A DNA stretch of 64,000 bases from Sabellastarte sp. h YS-2021 (taxonomy: Eukaryota > Annelida > Polychaeta > Sabellida > Sabellidae), in the NCBI GenBank assembly GCA_964017235.1, contig OZ024931.1:120291530-120355529 (forward strand), read 5' to 3'. The translations under genes were made by a program, and so were the position numbers. Within the stretch, counting starts at the first letter, position 1. Each line of letters starts with the position of its first letter. This document shows positions 1-12,135 of the stretch, piece by piece. The notes beneath the pieces were generated by a model. That model was not told where the DNA came from, searched no databases, and saw only the letters and a program-made list of their open reading frames with translations.

Positions 1-1897
1 CAATGTCTATTTAGCTATATATGCGTCCAGCTTCTAGCACACTTTCAGAAATTTTAAAATGCTAATATCCCTGATGTAAAAAATGAGAAAGAAAATCACC
101 AATTTGCAAGTGCTTTTTATCACTTCTGAAGCTGCATTTGTATACATTAAACTTGAGTGAAAATTTAATGTTAGGTTTAAAATCCACAGATAAATTATCA
201 ATTTTATTTCTGTGGTAAAAATAACTGCATCTGTAACTAAAATAAAGGCTTAAAATATCATTTTAAACTGACGCCTGTTACATTAAAACTGAGGTGATTC
301 TCATTAACTGCAACAACTGTTGAGTGTTGTCCTTAGTTTCATCATGAAAATGTAATAGGACCAGATCACAATGCACTCGTATATGACACTTCCACAACAT
401 AATTCTTTACGACAAATACCAGGTTAGAGAGAATAATACTGGGATACGAGTAATACAAATTTTTTTGTTACCAGTAATACCAGCAAACAGATCTAAGAGG
501 TTTTTTTTTCTTAAATAGTCGATATTTAAATTTAATCCATACCTGTATCAAAATAAATCTGGAAACAATAGATTACTAAATCAATATATCACAAAATAGA
601 ATGCAGAATAATTGCCTGATTTTAGTTTCAAAGTTACTCAATCATATTGGCAATGATCACAAAACTTAATAAGACACCTAAATAATGTTAACATATATGT
701 AGACATTTAACAAAATAAAGAAATTTTCACCTATTTAAAAACATTCATGATAATTAAGAGACATCATTTAAAGAAATGATATTCAAGGTTAACGTTTGGG
801 TTTTATGTCCCCTAGGATTTAATTACCACGTGTTGTCATGGACTGCATTGGAAACCATGACAACAGATGTGACAGCCAAGTAAGCGTATACAAACTTTAT
901 AATATTCAACAGTAATATCTGAAACTTATTAATTTCAAAACAAGCAGATGCAATAACTTGGGGTTCCCCTTTCGCTATGATAAAAAATTAAAAAGAAAAC
1001 CTTGGTGAACTATATTACCATACAAGGAAAACTAACAGGATTTTAATTTCATCTGAACTATTGTAGCAAAAGTCGATATTAAAAACCAAAAGCACTATTT
1101 TTATACATAAAATATCTCCTGTCTACTATCAACCTACCAGTAACAAAAAAAAAAAACTTTTGTTTCTTCAGAAAGTAACCAAAAAGTGCAACTTACCATT
1201 TAGATCACAGTTTCTATATATCTGAAGTAATCTCAGGAAATGCCACACTATTGTCAACATTGTGACCGTTATTACATTTAGTGACCCCTGCTTTATTTGT
1301 CCTTCAAATCAGAATCTATCACAGCCCAGCAGCAAAGTAAAATCAAAGTTAAAACACAGTATAAACAGTGTCATCAATCAGAACAACAGTAGAGCCAGCA
1401 ATCATACTTCACAAAGAACACATGTCCATTTATTTTATCCACCAGAAGCAAGTTCAAACAACAACAATAGCAGATGTACTATTGCTAAGCATCATCAGAG
1501 GGAAAAAATCCCAGTTTTGTTTGCTAAATCTATTTCCATCTTTGGACTTGTGATGTAGTTGTTCCAGACACCCCCCAGTATCAGATTTCCCTTTTCCCTT
1601 TCTTTCACGTTTCAAAGGAACTCAAAAATGTTTCAAGCTAAATTCCTCTCTGCCAGGATCAGCAATAGGTGTAGCTCTCTCTCTAGCTGTTTCTCTCTCT
1701 GTGTCACAATTAATGATCTTATTATTACAACTAAGCCACAGTTTACTGTATTCTTGTTCATGCTTTTTCTCCCCTCTCCTGACATAAATTTAATTAGTTT
1801 CCATCCTGACATTATCACAGAAATTTCATCCTCCTGCACTTTTTTATTTTCCCCACACCTCGTGATGTTTTACCGCAAATGCAGTCAAAATCTACAC
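1..1897. other. AT-rich DNA, no gene recognised
   Basis: Short open frames only (for example 1262-1558 and 1559-1963). They have low-complexity composition, no recognisable domain and no splice context. The first ~60 bases recur at 5801-5860 in the same orientation. Confidence 0.6.
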
Positions 1898-2096
1898 ACC
1901 GTATTTTTTCAAAATATGGCCCGGGCGTTAATTATTTTCAAATGGCATCAGACCAGGCGTTAAATTGAACCAGGCGTTCTTTTGAAACACCATACAACAG
2001 TGTTATAAATTGTAAACAGTGTGCTAATTGGTACCAGGCGTTAATTTGAACCAGGCGTTTCTTTGAACCTGGGCGTTATTTTGGAAATTTACGGTA
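1898..2096. mobile_element. Small MITE-like element with accgta-type inverted ends
   Basis: The left edge reads accgtattttttcaaaat. The right edge, reverse-complemented, gives accgtaaatttccaaaat followed by acgccc, so the ends form imperfect terminal inverted repeats. The ~200-bp interior repeats the motif accaggcgtt several times. It is too small to encode anything. The family is not assigned because no clear target duplication was seen. Confidence 0.5.
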
Positions 2097-4347
2097 TTCT
2101 GAGTGCAGTGAAAGTGACATTTTCAGAGGTAATTCCAATTGATGTGTGAACTAAAACTGAAAAATAAAAACCAAAGCTAAAAAGCCAAAAGTCCCATTAT
2201 CAAGATTATTAAATTATTAAATCAGCGACAAAAAGTATAAATCGAAGAGACGGAAAAAGACAGATCCTTTAATCTCTATTTAAGGCATATGTGTGTGTAA
2301 TATAAACACAAGGGATGGTTATAAATGGGGCAGAACTGAGGGTTTTTATGTGCAATAATGGCATTTCATTTTGTTATGACTTGGCCCATGTTCCATAAGG
2401 TTGTGTTGTTAAATCATAGAAAAAGCCCCATACTCCAAACAACTGTACAGAGTTGCAATGAATTCCTGAGGACAGGACACTAACCTATAGCAATTTTACA
2501 GCATTATTCAAAGAATTACATGAAACAGGGCTAAATAACCTGAACTTCACTATATTTCATGGTAACTCTTATGCAGATATTAAGTTTATTAGTACATATG
2601 TAGCTCAGGTTTCTTATCTGTGAATAAAATACCTCAAATAGTTGTGATTTGACTTTTGAAAAGAATTACAATTCAATATTACTGACGACTGATCTGAACA
2701 ATTTTTCCAGTTGGCAAAGACTCTCCCAGACATCAATAATTTACACAAGACAATTTTCAATGTATTGTTGTTTTACAACTGTCATGCCATTCTTTAATGA
2801 CAAAATAAACTTCTAAAATTTTATATTCCGTTATTTGTAGACATAAACATTCAGCAAAGTTGCTACACAGTTTCTATTACCACATTTCACTTTGTCATCA
2901 ATATGTAAATGTTCATGTCTATCTAACATTCCAAAACATATTGTGTGAAATTGTGAATATAAAATTCTTCAAACATCGTTCAGCGTCTGTTGTCAAGAGT
3001 GTGTCCACTAAATATATAAACACAATCATTCCTGTGAAGCCTTGATGTTCCGACCTCTGACTTGTATTAACTACTATAAAATCTCTTATCCACAGTTATA
3101 TATGAAAGTGCATTCTACTGATTAGAACTAGAAATGAAATCAGACAGAATCCTGCAGTTATATTCCCTGTGACATTTGCCATTTCTCACTGATATATTTA
3201 ATTAAAACCACAGCAGAGGTTTGCAATTGGAGTCGTTTTTCTTGTGTCAAGTAAAAAATTGCAGTTAAATGCCATCCCTATTCTTCTAGTGAAGAAGCGT
3301 TTGTGTCCCAATGTCCCTCCCTCACTTCACACTTTTCTTTGTGCTCGTTATCACTCTGACATACGTGACTGTATTTCCCCCCCCCCCCTGTTGCATTTCA
3401 CCCAATGAGAGGTTACTCGTTTGTCAACCATTAAAGTGTGCTGCAAAAACTATCAACCCTCATGTCCATATGGTTTTCCCTCTTTTATGTACAACTCTCT
3501 TTATTAGAAATCCCTTGTTAATGGACAAAGCTAGAGGTCCCAACAAAAGGCCTTTTTCATTGTAATTTATCCCATTATTTGGAATTTCCAGTTAAATGGG
3601 AGTATTTTTCTGTTCCATCTGGCAGCTGACTACACTGGGTTAACTGTGATCCATAACAGTAAATACTACAACAGATTTAAATACATGAGGATATATGTAA
3701 CTTCAAAATATATAATCCAAAAATACTGTACTTAAAGCATGCAACCTCAAAATCATCTTTCTCCCCGTTTAAAGTATGTTGTTTAGCAGACTAAATGAAC
3801 TAAGACTTTAAATATCAGAGCTGAATGAGATCAATGAATTCTCAAGCGACACATAATCCAAGGGTTACAGTGACACAACTGTGTTGTATATACCACCCGG
3901 ATGAGGCCATTTGCTCAATGCAGGTCCACAGGAATCAATTTTTGAAAGGTATTCTGGAGCTGATTGATTGGCTGATAACACACAACTTCCCTTTAGAATG
4001 ACGATGTGAGGGGATCAATTGATGCACACAAGAATTGTTTTCTATAGTTTTTCTAAAACAGTTAAAAAATTAAGACAGATTAGTAACTGTTAACTCTTAC
4101 TTTGAAGAAAGTTATCAGCAAACTACTGAACTTTGAACAATCCAATCTACTGTTTTACAGGCACAATAACAAGGTGTGAAAAGTTAGGTTTTGTTAACTG
4201 GTGACAAACCCATTTGAGATGGATAGATGACAAAAATGATGAACTGTGACACCTGGTAAATAGTTTTTACATCTGAACTATCACTTGCTGTTACTTTGAA
4301 GGAGAATCAAAAGAAATAAATATGTAACTCACTTAACTTCCTATAAC
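2097..4347. other. AT-rich DNA, no gene recognised
   Basis: No coding signal, tandem repeat or clear mobile element was recognised. The 84-residue frame at 3311-3565 is hydrophobic but runs through a C-homopolymer and has no supporting context. Confidence 0.5.
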
Positions 4348-4770
4348 CAGGGTGTATCCACTAAATTTCAATATTTTTCCATGACTTTCCCACGACAGAA
4401 GCTTTAAAATTAAGGACCTTTTACATGCTTCATGGTATGAAAGAGACATGTACCGAGGCAATGAGCTCACAACAAGGCCATGAGCTCCCGCAGGTTTTGC
4501 CTTCGAGAACCACTCACAAGGATCCAGTCACAGTACAGGAAGATGTGGAAGACACCAAAATTTGATCCGATTACATGAACATATCCTTGTATTAAAATGC
4601 TGGATGAAAGAAAGGAACAATGCTGTTTCGCGAAAGGATGCCTTTTGATTTCCAGGACTTTTTATGAGTTTTCCAAAATCTGGAGTCAATTTCCATGACT
4701 TTTCCAGGCATGGAAAAAAATACTGGAATTCCATGACTTTGCCAGGTTTTCAATGACTGGATACACCCTG
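4348..4770. mobile_element. Non-autonomous DNA transposon with CAGGGTGTATCCA ends
   Basis: The element begins cagggtgtatcca and ends tggatacaccctg, a perfect 13-bp terminal inverted repeat. It is flanked on both sides by tataac (4342-4347 and 4771-4776), a 6-bp target duplication. Variants of ccatgacttt recur near both ends, giving a fold-back look. CAGGG termini recall hAT elements, but hAT duplications are normally 8 bp, so the superfamily is left open. No open frame is meaningful. Confidence 0.75.
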
Positions 4771-5800
4771 TATAACTTGGCTTAATATCTCACTGTGAAG
4801 GATCAACTACAAGTAACGATGGGGTTGTAATACAACTGTTCATGTTTTTTTAAAATTACTAGACAGTGTAGACAGGTTTTAGATTACAACTCTAATCTAA
4901 AACTAAACATTGCAACATATGCCTTGAGGTGAAATTCAGTGCAAATTCCACTTTTTCCAAGCGAAGTGTCAGGGCTCGTTGGTTAACTGATTAACGACAT
5001 CTGACCTCAAATGAGACGTCCAAGGTCAAATCTGAGATTACCATCACCAATGGCATATTGTGTTCTACATTTGAAAACCCTTTGGATCAATTATAAGGAA
5101 GACATGAAAGCCTTTTTTAGTCATTTCACACTATATAAACTCATAGCATAGGCCAAAGGTCAAGTCTGACCCTGTGAAAAAACTCCACAAGCCATGATTT
5201 CCTAAAAGCTGTTTGTAATATTACAACTGTAGCACCAATAATATTATACAAGGCATTTTTAGTATGAAGACCCTGTTTTTGACCTTAAGGCTGGGGTAAA
5301 ACATCAGATGAACAAAGTCTCTCAAGGTCAAGGCACAGGATCAATTCTTCATGGTTATCTCAAGCTCTGTTTTAAATTTGACTAGCCTCCATTGTTATGT
5401 CCAAAAGTTAAAACATTCTAAAATATGGACTAAAAGAGAAGTCTTGGTGGGGACTCTTGAACTCTTTGGGTGATGTTAAGGAGATATAGAGAAGATATAC
5501 ATCTATTATACACACACCCCAAAAGATCAACCAAGTCATTGTATATGTCTGATGTGAACCCCCACCTTACTTAAAAGCTGGATCCGCCCCTGAACTCATT
5601 GATATAATTGGAATATTATAGAAAAATAACTGTAAGTTATTAAAGTTATGGAAACCTTTGAAGTCTTCAGTAGGTGAGACTAACAGTGAAAGTTGTTTCA
5701 AAAGAATTATAAAAGTGTACAGAATTTCAAATATTGCCTTGAATTATAATCATTTAAGGCTTCCATCTGTACAATCTTTGATCACCAATCTCTGAACACA
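4771..5800. other. AT-rich DNA with weak transposon remnants
   Basis: No gene is seen. Around 4975-5040 there is a weak tRNA-like stretch (ggctcgttggttaactgatt, later aaggtcaaatctg) that may be an old SINE head. At about 5572-5594 the sequence ctggatccgcccctg resembles one hAT-type terminus without a visible partner. Both are low-confidence remnants. Confidence 0.3.
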
Positions 5801-5860
5801 ATGTCTATTTAGCTATATACGTCCAGCTTCTAGCATACTTTCAGAAATTTTAAAATGGCA
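5801..5860 (+). repeat. 60-bp direct copy of the window's first bases
   Basis: The segment matches positions 1-63 with a few substitutions and a short indel (tatatatgcg versus tatatacg). It is followed by a 26-bp tandem duplication (aatgctttaactgag...) at about 5863-5915. The function is unknown; it is probably the edge of a dispersed repeat. Confidence 0.6.
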
Positions 5861-5919
5861 CAATGCTTTAACTGAGAAAAAAACTCCCAATGCTTTAACT
5901 GAGAAAAAAACTCACTTAA

Positions 5920-6485
5920 CAATGACCTTATTCAGGAATCCTCCTGAACAGCGCCCAAAAGTAAAATCTATGAAGACACTGTCAAACCTTTTTATTACCA
6001 TTCAATGTTATTGATATGTACAAAAAATCAAAGATAATAAATCCTACCCAAATATATAAAGTTCCAAAAACTCCATCAACGTGAAACAAATCAACTTTCA
6101 ACATCCATTTTAGTACATGCTCAATCGAATAACTGCTTAGAGGATACAAACAAAAATTAAACAAAACGTGGCAATTTTAAAATTACCATAAAATATACAA
6201 AAGTATGAGATGAGAGTTTATAATTTCTCCAGAGTTAACTTTTATTTCTAAAATTTCAAGTTCTCCTGCTCACTTTTGTATGCTGACACTCAAGATGCCA
6301 ATTGTAAACTGTAAAGTATTTCATTATTGTAAACTGTAAAGTATTTCATTATTGTAAACTGTAAAGTATTTCATTATTGTAAACTGTAAAGAATTCATTA
6401 AAAGGACTACTCCCCACCCCCACCCCCCACACCCTTTGAAAAATGCATCGCCCCTGTGGCGTTTATTCGGATAAACACGGTATTC
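5920..6485. mobile_element. MITE, ATACCGTGTTTATCC-type end, copy 1
   Basis: The right end reads ggcgtttattcggataaa followed by cacggtatt, and is preceded by aaaaatgcatcgcccctg. The interior (aaaacgtggcaattttaaaa, later gagtttataatttct) is homologous to the element at 24762-25237, so both belong to one family. The left end is divergent and its boundary approximate. A 25-bp minisatellite (attgtaaactgtaaagtatt...) is repeated about four times at 6300-6396 within it. Confidence 0.55.
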
Positions 6486-6548
6486 AGATTACTACTCATT
6501 CTTGCCTTCATTTCAAAAAGCAGAGGCTCAGATCATCATTTATGCACT

Positions 6549-6860
6549 AAAGGGGTCACTCACCTGACCTTGAGTTTATGGCATGTGACCTCTGACCTTT
6601 GACCTGACCTTGATTATCAGTGATCAGTATACATGTTTTTATGCTTCTTTTAATGTATTTAGTTTAACTTTACTTCAGTGTTATGTAACTTTAATTTATG
6701 TATAATCAGAATCATGACAACTCACTTATACTTTATATTTTAACTTATTTTATGTAACCTGTGTATTCAGAAAATCTGACAGTCTTAGTTGTAACTTGTG
6801 TATCATACTTGGATCTGTATATATAATATAGTTAGAAATATACTGATATATATACTCAAA
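6549..6860 (+). repeat. Left copy of an identical 312-bp direct repeat
   Basis: The sequence from aaaggggtcactcacctg to atatatactcaaa recurs at 11434-11745 with the same length and no difference that I could find. The pair brackets the F1-A satellite element. The first 70 bases are rich in TGACCT half-sites. The ends are not TG...CA and no coding interior is present, so an LTR reading is not supported. Confidence 0.9.
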
Positions 6861-6870
6861 TGTATAATAA

Positions 6871-9800
6871 AACTAGACCTAGCGCATCAGAGAACCGATG
6901 CAAATTGTATCCACCGTAAAGACAATGCACCAAAACCTCTAGGACCAATAATAGACCAGTTATAAGCACTTTTAAGTTTGGCTGTCCTCATTTGACCTTC
7001 AAGGAGGGGCCCAAGGTCAAAACCGACCACACCAGAAGATTCCCAGAACATGATTTCCTATATGTTGGTTTACTATCCCAAACATCTAGGACCAATAACA
7101 AGCGAGTTATAAGCACTTTTTAGTTTGGCTGTCCTCACACTTGACCTTGAAGGAGGGGCCCAAGGTCAAATCCGACCATGACAGAAGATTCCCAGCCCAT
7201 GATTTCCTGTATGTTGGTTTACCATCCCAAACCTCTAGGACCAATAATAAGCGAGTTATAAGCACTTTTAAGTTTGGCTGTCCTCATTTGACCTTGAAGA
7301 AAGGGCCCAAGATCAAATCCGACCATGACAGAACATTCCCCGCCCATGATTTCCTATAGGTTGGTTTACCATCCCAAACCTCTAGGACCAATAATAAGCG
7401 AGTTATAAGCACTTTTAAGTTTGGCTATCCTCGTTTGACCTTGAAGGAGGGGCCCAAGGTCAAATCCGACCACACCAGAAGAATCCCAGCCCATGATTTC
7501 CTATAGGTTGGTTTACCATCCCAAACCTCTAGGACCAATAATAAGCGAGTTATAAGCACTTTTAGGTTTGGCTGTAATCATTTGACCTTGAAGGAGGGGC
7601 CCAAGGTCAAATCCGACCACACCAGAAGATTCCCAGCCCATGATTTCCTATAGGTTTGTTTACCATCCCAAACCTCTAGGACCAATAATAAGCGACTTAT
7701 AGGCACTTTAACCTTTGGCTATCCTCGTTTGACCTTGAAGGAGGGGCCCAAGGTCAAATCCGACCACACCAGAAGATTCCCAGTGAATGATTTCCTATAT
7801 GTTGGTTTACCATCCCAAACATCTAGGACCAACAATAAGCGAGTTATAAGCACTTTTAAGTTTGGCTGTCCTCATTTGACCTTGAAGGAGGGGCCCAAGG
7901 TCAAATCCGACCACACCAGAAGATTCCCAGCCCATGGTTTCCTATACATTGGTTTACCATCCCAAACCTCTAAGACCAATAATAAGCGAGTTATAAGCAC
8001 TTTTAAGTTTGGCTGTCCTCATTTGACCTTGGAGGAGGATCCCAAGGTCAAATCCGACCACACCAGAAGATTCCCACCCCATGATTTCCTATATGTTGGT
8101 TTACCATCCCAAACCTCTAGGAACAATAATAAGCCAGTTATAAGCACTTTTATGTTTGGCTATCCTCGTTTGACCTTGAAGGAGGGGCCCAAGGTCAAAT
8201 CCGACCACGCCAGAAGATTCCCAGCCCATGATTTCCTATATGCTCGTTTACCATCCCAAACCTCTAGGACCAATAATAAGCGAGTTATAGGCACTTTTAC
8301 CTTTGGCTATCCTTGTTTGACCTTGAAGGAGGGGCCCAAGGTCAAATCCGACCATGACAGAAGATTCCCAGCCCATGATTTCCTGTATGTTGGTTTACCA
8401 TCCCAAACCTCTAGGACCAATAATAAGCGAGTTATAAGCACTTTTAAGTTTGGCTGTCCTCATTTGACCTTGAAGAAAGGGCCCAAGATCAAATCCGACC
8501 ATGACAGAACATTCCCCGCCCATGATTTCCTATAGGTTGGTTTACCATCCCAAACCTCTAGGACCAATAATAAGCGAGTTATAAGCACTTTTAAGTTTGG
8601 CTATCCTCGTTTGACCTTGAAGGAGGGGCCCAAGGTCAAATCCGACCACACCAGAAGAATCCCAGCCCATGATTTCCTATAGGTTGGTTTACCATCCCAA
8701 ACCTCTAGGACCAATAATAAGCGAGTTATAAGCACTTTTAGGTTTGGCTGTAATCATTTGACCTTGAAGGAGGGGCCCAAGGTCAAATCCGACCACACCA
8801 GAAGATTCCCAGCCCATGATTTCCTATAGGTTTGTTTACCATCCCAAACCTCTAGGACCAATAATAAGCGACTTATAGGCACTTTAACCTTTGGCTATCC
8901 TCGTTTGACCTTGAAGGAGGGGCCCAAGGTCAAATCCGACCACACCAGAAGATTCCCAGTGAATGATTTCCTATATGTTGGTTTACCATCCCAAACATCT
9001 AGGACCAACAATAAGCGAGTTATAAGCACTTTTAAGTTTGGCTGTCCTCATTTGACCTTGAAGGAGGGGCCCAAGGTCAAATCCGACCACACCAGAAGAT
9101 TCCCAGCCCATGGTTTCCTATACATTGGTTTACCATCCCAAACCTCTAAGACCAATAATAAGCGAGTTATAAGCACTTTTAAGTTTGGCTGTCCTCATTT
9201 GACCTTGGAGGAGGATCCCAAGGTCAAATCCGACCACACCAGAAGATTCCCACCCCATGATTTCCTATATGTTGGTTTACCATCCCAAACCTCTAGGAAC
9301 AATAATAAGCCAGTTATAAGCACTTTTATGTTTGGCTATCCTCGTTTGACCTTGAAGGAGGGGCCCAAGGTCAAATCCGACCACGCCAGAAGATTCCCAG
9401 CCCATGATTTCCTATATGCTCGTTTACCATCCCAAACCTCTAGGACCAATAATAAGCGAGTTATAGGCACTTTTACCTTTGGCTATCCTTGTTTGACCTT
9501 GAAGGAGGGGCCCAAGGTCAAATCCGACCATGACAGAAGATTCCCAGCCCATGATTTCCTGTATGTTGGTTTACCATCCCAAACCTCTAGGACCAATAAT
9601 AAGCGAGTTATAAGCACTTTTAAGTTTGGCTGTCCTCATTTGACCTTGAAGAAAGGGCCCAAGATCAAATCCGACCATGACAGAACATTCCCCGCCCATG
9701 ATTTCCTATAGGTTGGTTTACCATCCCAAACCTCTAGGACCAATAATAAGCGAGTTATAAGCACTTTTAAGTTTGGCTATCCTCGTTTGACCTTGAAGGA

Positions 9801-11395
9801 GGGGCCCAAGGTCAAATCCGACCACACCAGAAGAATCCCAGCCCATGATTTCCTATAGGTTGGTTTACCATCCCAAACCTCTAGGACCAATAATAAGCGA
9901 GTTATAAGCACTTTTAGGTTTGGCTGTAATCATTTGACCTTGAAGGAGGGGCCCAAGGTCAAATCCGACCACACCAGAAGATTCCCAGCCCATGATTTCC
10001 TATAGGTTTGTTTACCATCCCAAACCTCTAGGACCAATAATAAGCGACTTATAGGCACTTTAACCTTTGGCTATCCTCGTTTGACCTTGAAGGAGGGGCC
10101 CAAGGTCAAATCCGACCACACCAGAAGATTCCCAGTGAATGATTTCCTATATGTTGGTTTACCATCCCAAACATCTAGGACCAACAATAAGCGAGTTATA
10201 AGCACTTTTAAGTTTGGCTGTCCTCATTTGACCTTGAAGGAGGGGCCCAAGGTCAAATCCGACCACACCAGAAGATTCCCAGCCCATGGTTTCCTATACA
10301 TTGGTTTACCATCCCAAACCTCTAAGACCAATAATAAGCGAGTTATAAGCACTTTTAAGTTTGGCTGTCCTCATTTGACCTTGGAGGAGGATCCCAAGGT
10401 CAAATCCGACCACACCAGAAGATTCCCACCCCATGATTTCCTATATGTTGGTTTACCATCCCAAACCTCTAGGAACAATAATAAGCCAGTTATAAGCACT
10501 TTTATGTTTGGCTATCCTCGTTTGACCTTGAAGGAGGGGCCCAAGGTCAAATCCGACCACGCCAGAAGATTCCCAGCCCATGATTTCCTATATGCTCGTT
10601 TACCATCCCAAACCTCTAGGACCAATAATAAGCGAGTTATAGGCACTTTTACCTTTGGCTATCCTTGTTTGACCTTGAAGGAGGGGCCCAAGGTCAAATC
10701 CGATCACACCAGAAGATTCCCAGCCCATGATTTCCTATATGCTGGTTTACCATCCCAAACCTCTAGGACCAATAATAATCGAGTTATAAGCACTTTTAAG
10801 TTTGGCTGTCCTCGTTTGACCTTGAATGAGGGGCCCAAGTTCAAATCTGACCTCACCAGAAGATTCCCAGCCCATGATTTTCTATATGTTGGTTTACCAT
10901 CCCAAACCTCTAGGACCAATAATAAGAGAGTTATAGGCACTTTTATCTTTGGCTATCCTCGTTTGACCTTGAAGGAGGGGCCCAAGGTCAAATCCGACCA
11001 CACCAGAAGATTCCCAGCCAATGATTTCCTATATGCTCGTTTACCATCCCAAACCTCTAGGACCAATAATAAGCAAGTTATAAGCACTTTTAAGTTTGGC
11101 TGTCCTCGTTTGACCTTGAAGGAGGGGCCCAAGGTCAAATCCAACCACGCCAGAAGATTCCCAGCCCATGATTTCCTATATGTTGGTTTACCATCCCAAA
11201 CCTCTAGGATCGATAATAAGCGAGTTATAAGCACTTTTAAGTTCTGCTATCCTCGTTTGACCTTGAAGGAGGAGTCCAAGGTCAAATCTGACAACATCAG
11301 AAGATTCGCATCACATGATTTCCTATAGGTTGGCTTCACATTGCAAACCTCTAGGACCAATAATAAGGTAGATATAGGCACTTTTAAAGTCCGCT
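6871..11395 (+). mobile_element. F1-A: Helentron/HINE-like element with 147-bp satellite array
   Basis: The left end is aactagacctagcgcatc, with a hairpin derived from gcatcggagaaccgatgc, then the subTIR ttgtatccaccg. About 30 tandem 147-bp monomers follow; each contains accaataataagcgagttat and ttgaccttgaaggaggggcc. The right domain is lost just after aaagtccgct, so the 3' hairpin present in F1-D and F1-E is missing. Because 147 is divisible by three, stop-free frames of 268, 268 and 415 codons run through the array; they encode only the 49-residue monomer repeated and I do not call them genes. Close relatives sit at 22546, 32555, 34942, 48916 and 58960. Confidence 0.85.
7141..10700 (+). repeat. 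Higher-order repeat: three 1176-bp blocks (8 monomers each)
   Basis: Inside F1-A the same ordered set of eight variant monomers returns every 1176 bp. For example, the gaccatgacagaacattccc variant lies at about 7319, 8495 and 9671, and the cccagtgaatgatttcc variant at about 7770, 8946 and 10122. The translated blocks 7729-8535 and 8905-9711 are identical. The third block diverges after about 10695. This indicates recent unequal exchange or amplification, or an assembly duplication. Confidence 0.9.
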
Positions 11396-11433
11396 CAGTA
11401 CAGGTGATCTGACCTTTGACCTTGAGGCGACCC

Positions 11434-11745
11434 AAAGGGGTCACTCACCTGACCTTGAGTTTATGGCATGTGACCTCTGACCTTTGACCTGACCTTGATT
11501 ATCAGTGATCAGTATACATGTTTTTATGCTTCTTTTAATGTATTTAGTTTAACTTTACTTCAGTGTTATGTAACTTTAATTTATGTATAATCAGAATCAT
11601 GACAACTCACTTATACTTTATATTTTAACTTATTTTATGTAACCTGTGTATTCAGAAAATCTGACAGTCTTAGTTGTAACTTGTGTATCATACTTGGATC
11701 TGTATATATAATATAGTTAGAAATATACTGATATATATACTCAAA
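11434..11745 (+). repeat. Right copy of the identical 312-bp direct repeat
   Basis: Partner of 6549-6860. It is separated from the truncated F1-A array by ~40 bases that include ctgacctttgaccttgagg. The downstream flank (gactctaacatg) differs from the downstream flank of the left copy. Confidence 0.9.
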
Positions 11746-12135
11746 GACTCTAACATGTAAAAACATTGGAAAGGCAACTATATACATGGGCAAGAGGTTC
11801 CAAATCTTCTAGCTTTACCAAGAAATCGCTTTACTGCCAGGAAAATGCTTCTTAACTGTGTCAACAAGCCTCTGATAATGAAATAAATGTCTATCTAAAA
11901 GTCACTCTTCATCTTATTAGGAGAAATTCCAGTCTGTTAAATTAAATGAAGGGATAATCAAAATCTGACCTCAAAATTGACAAGTTTGTCACCCCGGATA
12001 TTCCATCTGACAGTTGCGTAGGGGGTAGGAGAGAGAATTAATCACAGTCACATGGCAAAAAAAAAGAGAAACAGAGAAAAATGATTACCGCATATTTCCC
12101 AAATACTGCCCATGTGTATCTTCATTGCAGGTTAA
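11746..12135. other. Unique spacer
   Basis: AT-rich DNA between the 312-bp repeat and the F4-A element. No gene or repeat recognised. Confidence 0.5.

Noticed and set aside
1262-1963. Possible small genes at the left edge
   Set aside because: Low-complexity translations, no splice sites or conserved motifs.
7141-11328. Repeated 49-residue protein (72-, 268-, 268- and 415-codon frames) as a real multi-repeat gene
   Set aside because: The frame is the 147-bp satellite read through. Monomers differ by ordinary substitutions, the opposite strand is also partly open, and no start, promoter or domain supports coding.
6549-11745. LTR element with 312-bp LTRs
   Set aside because: The repeats lack TG...CA ends, no target duplication or primer-binding site was seen, and the interior is only a truncated satellite element.
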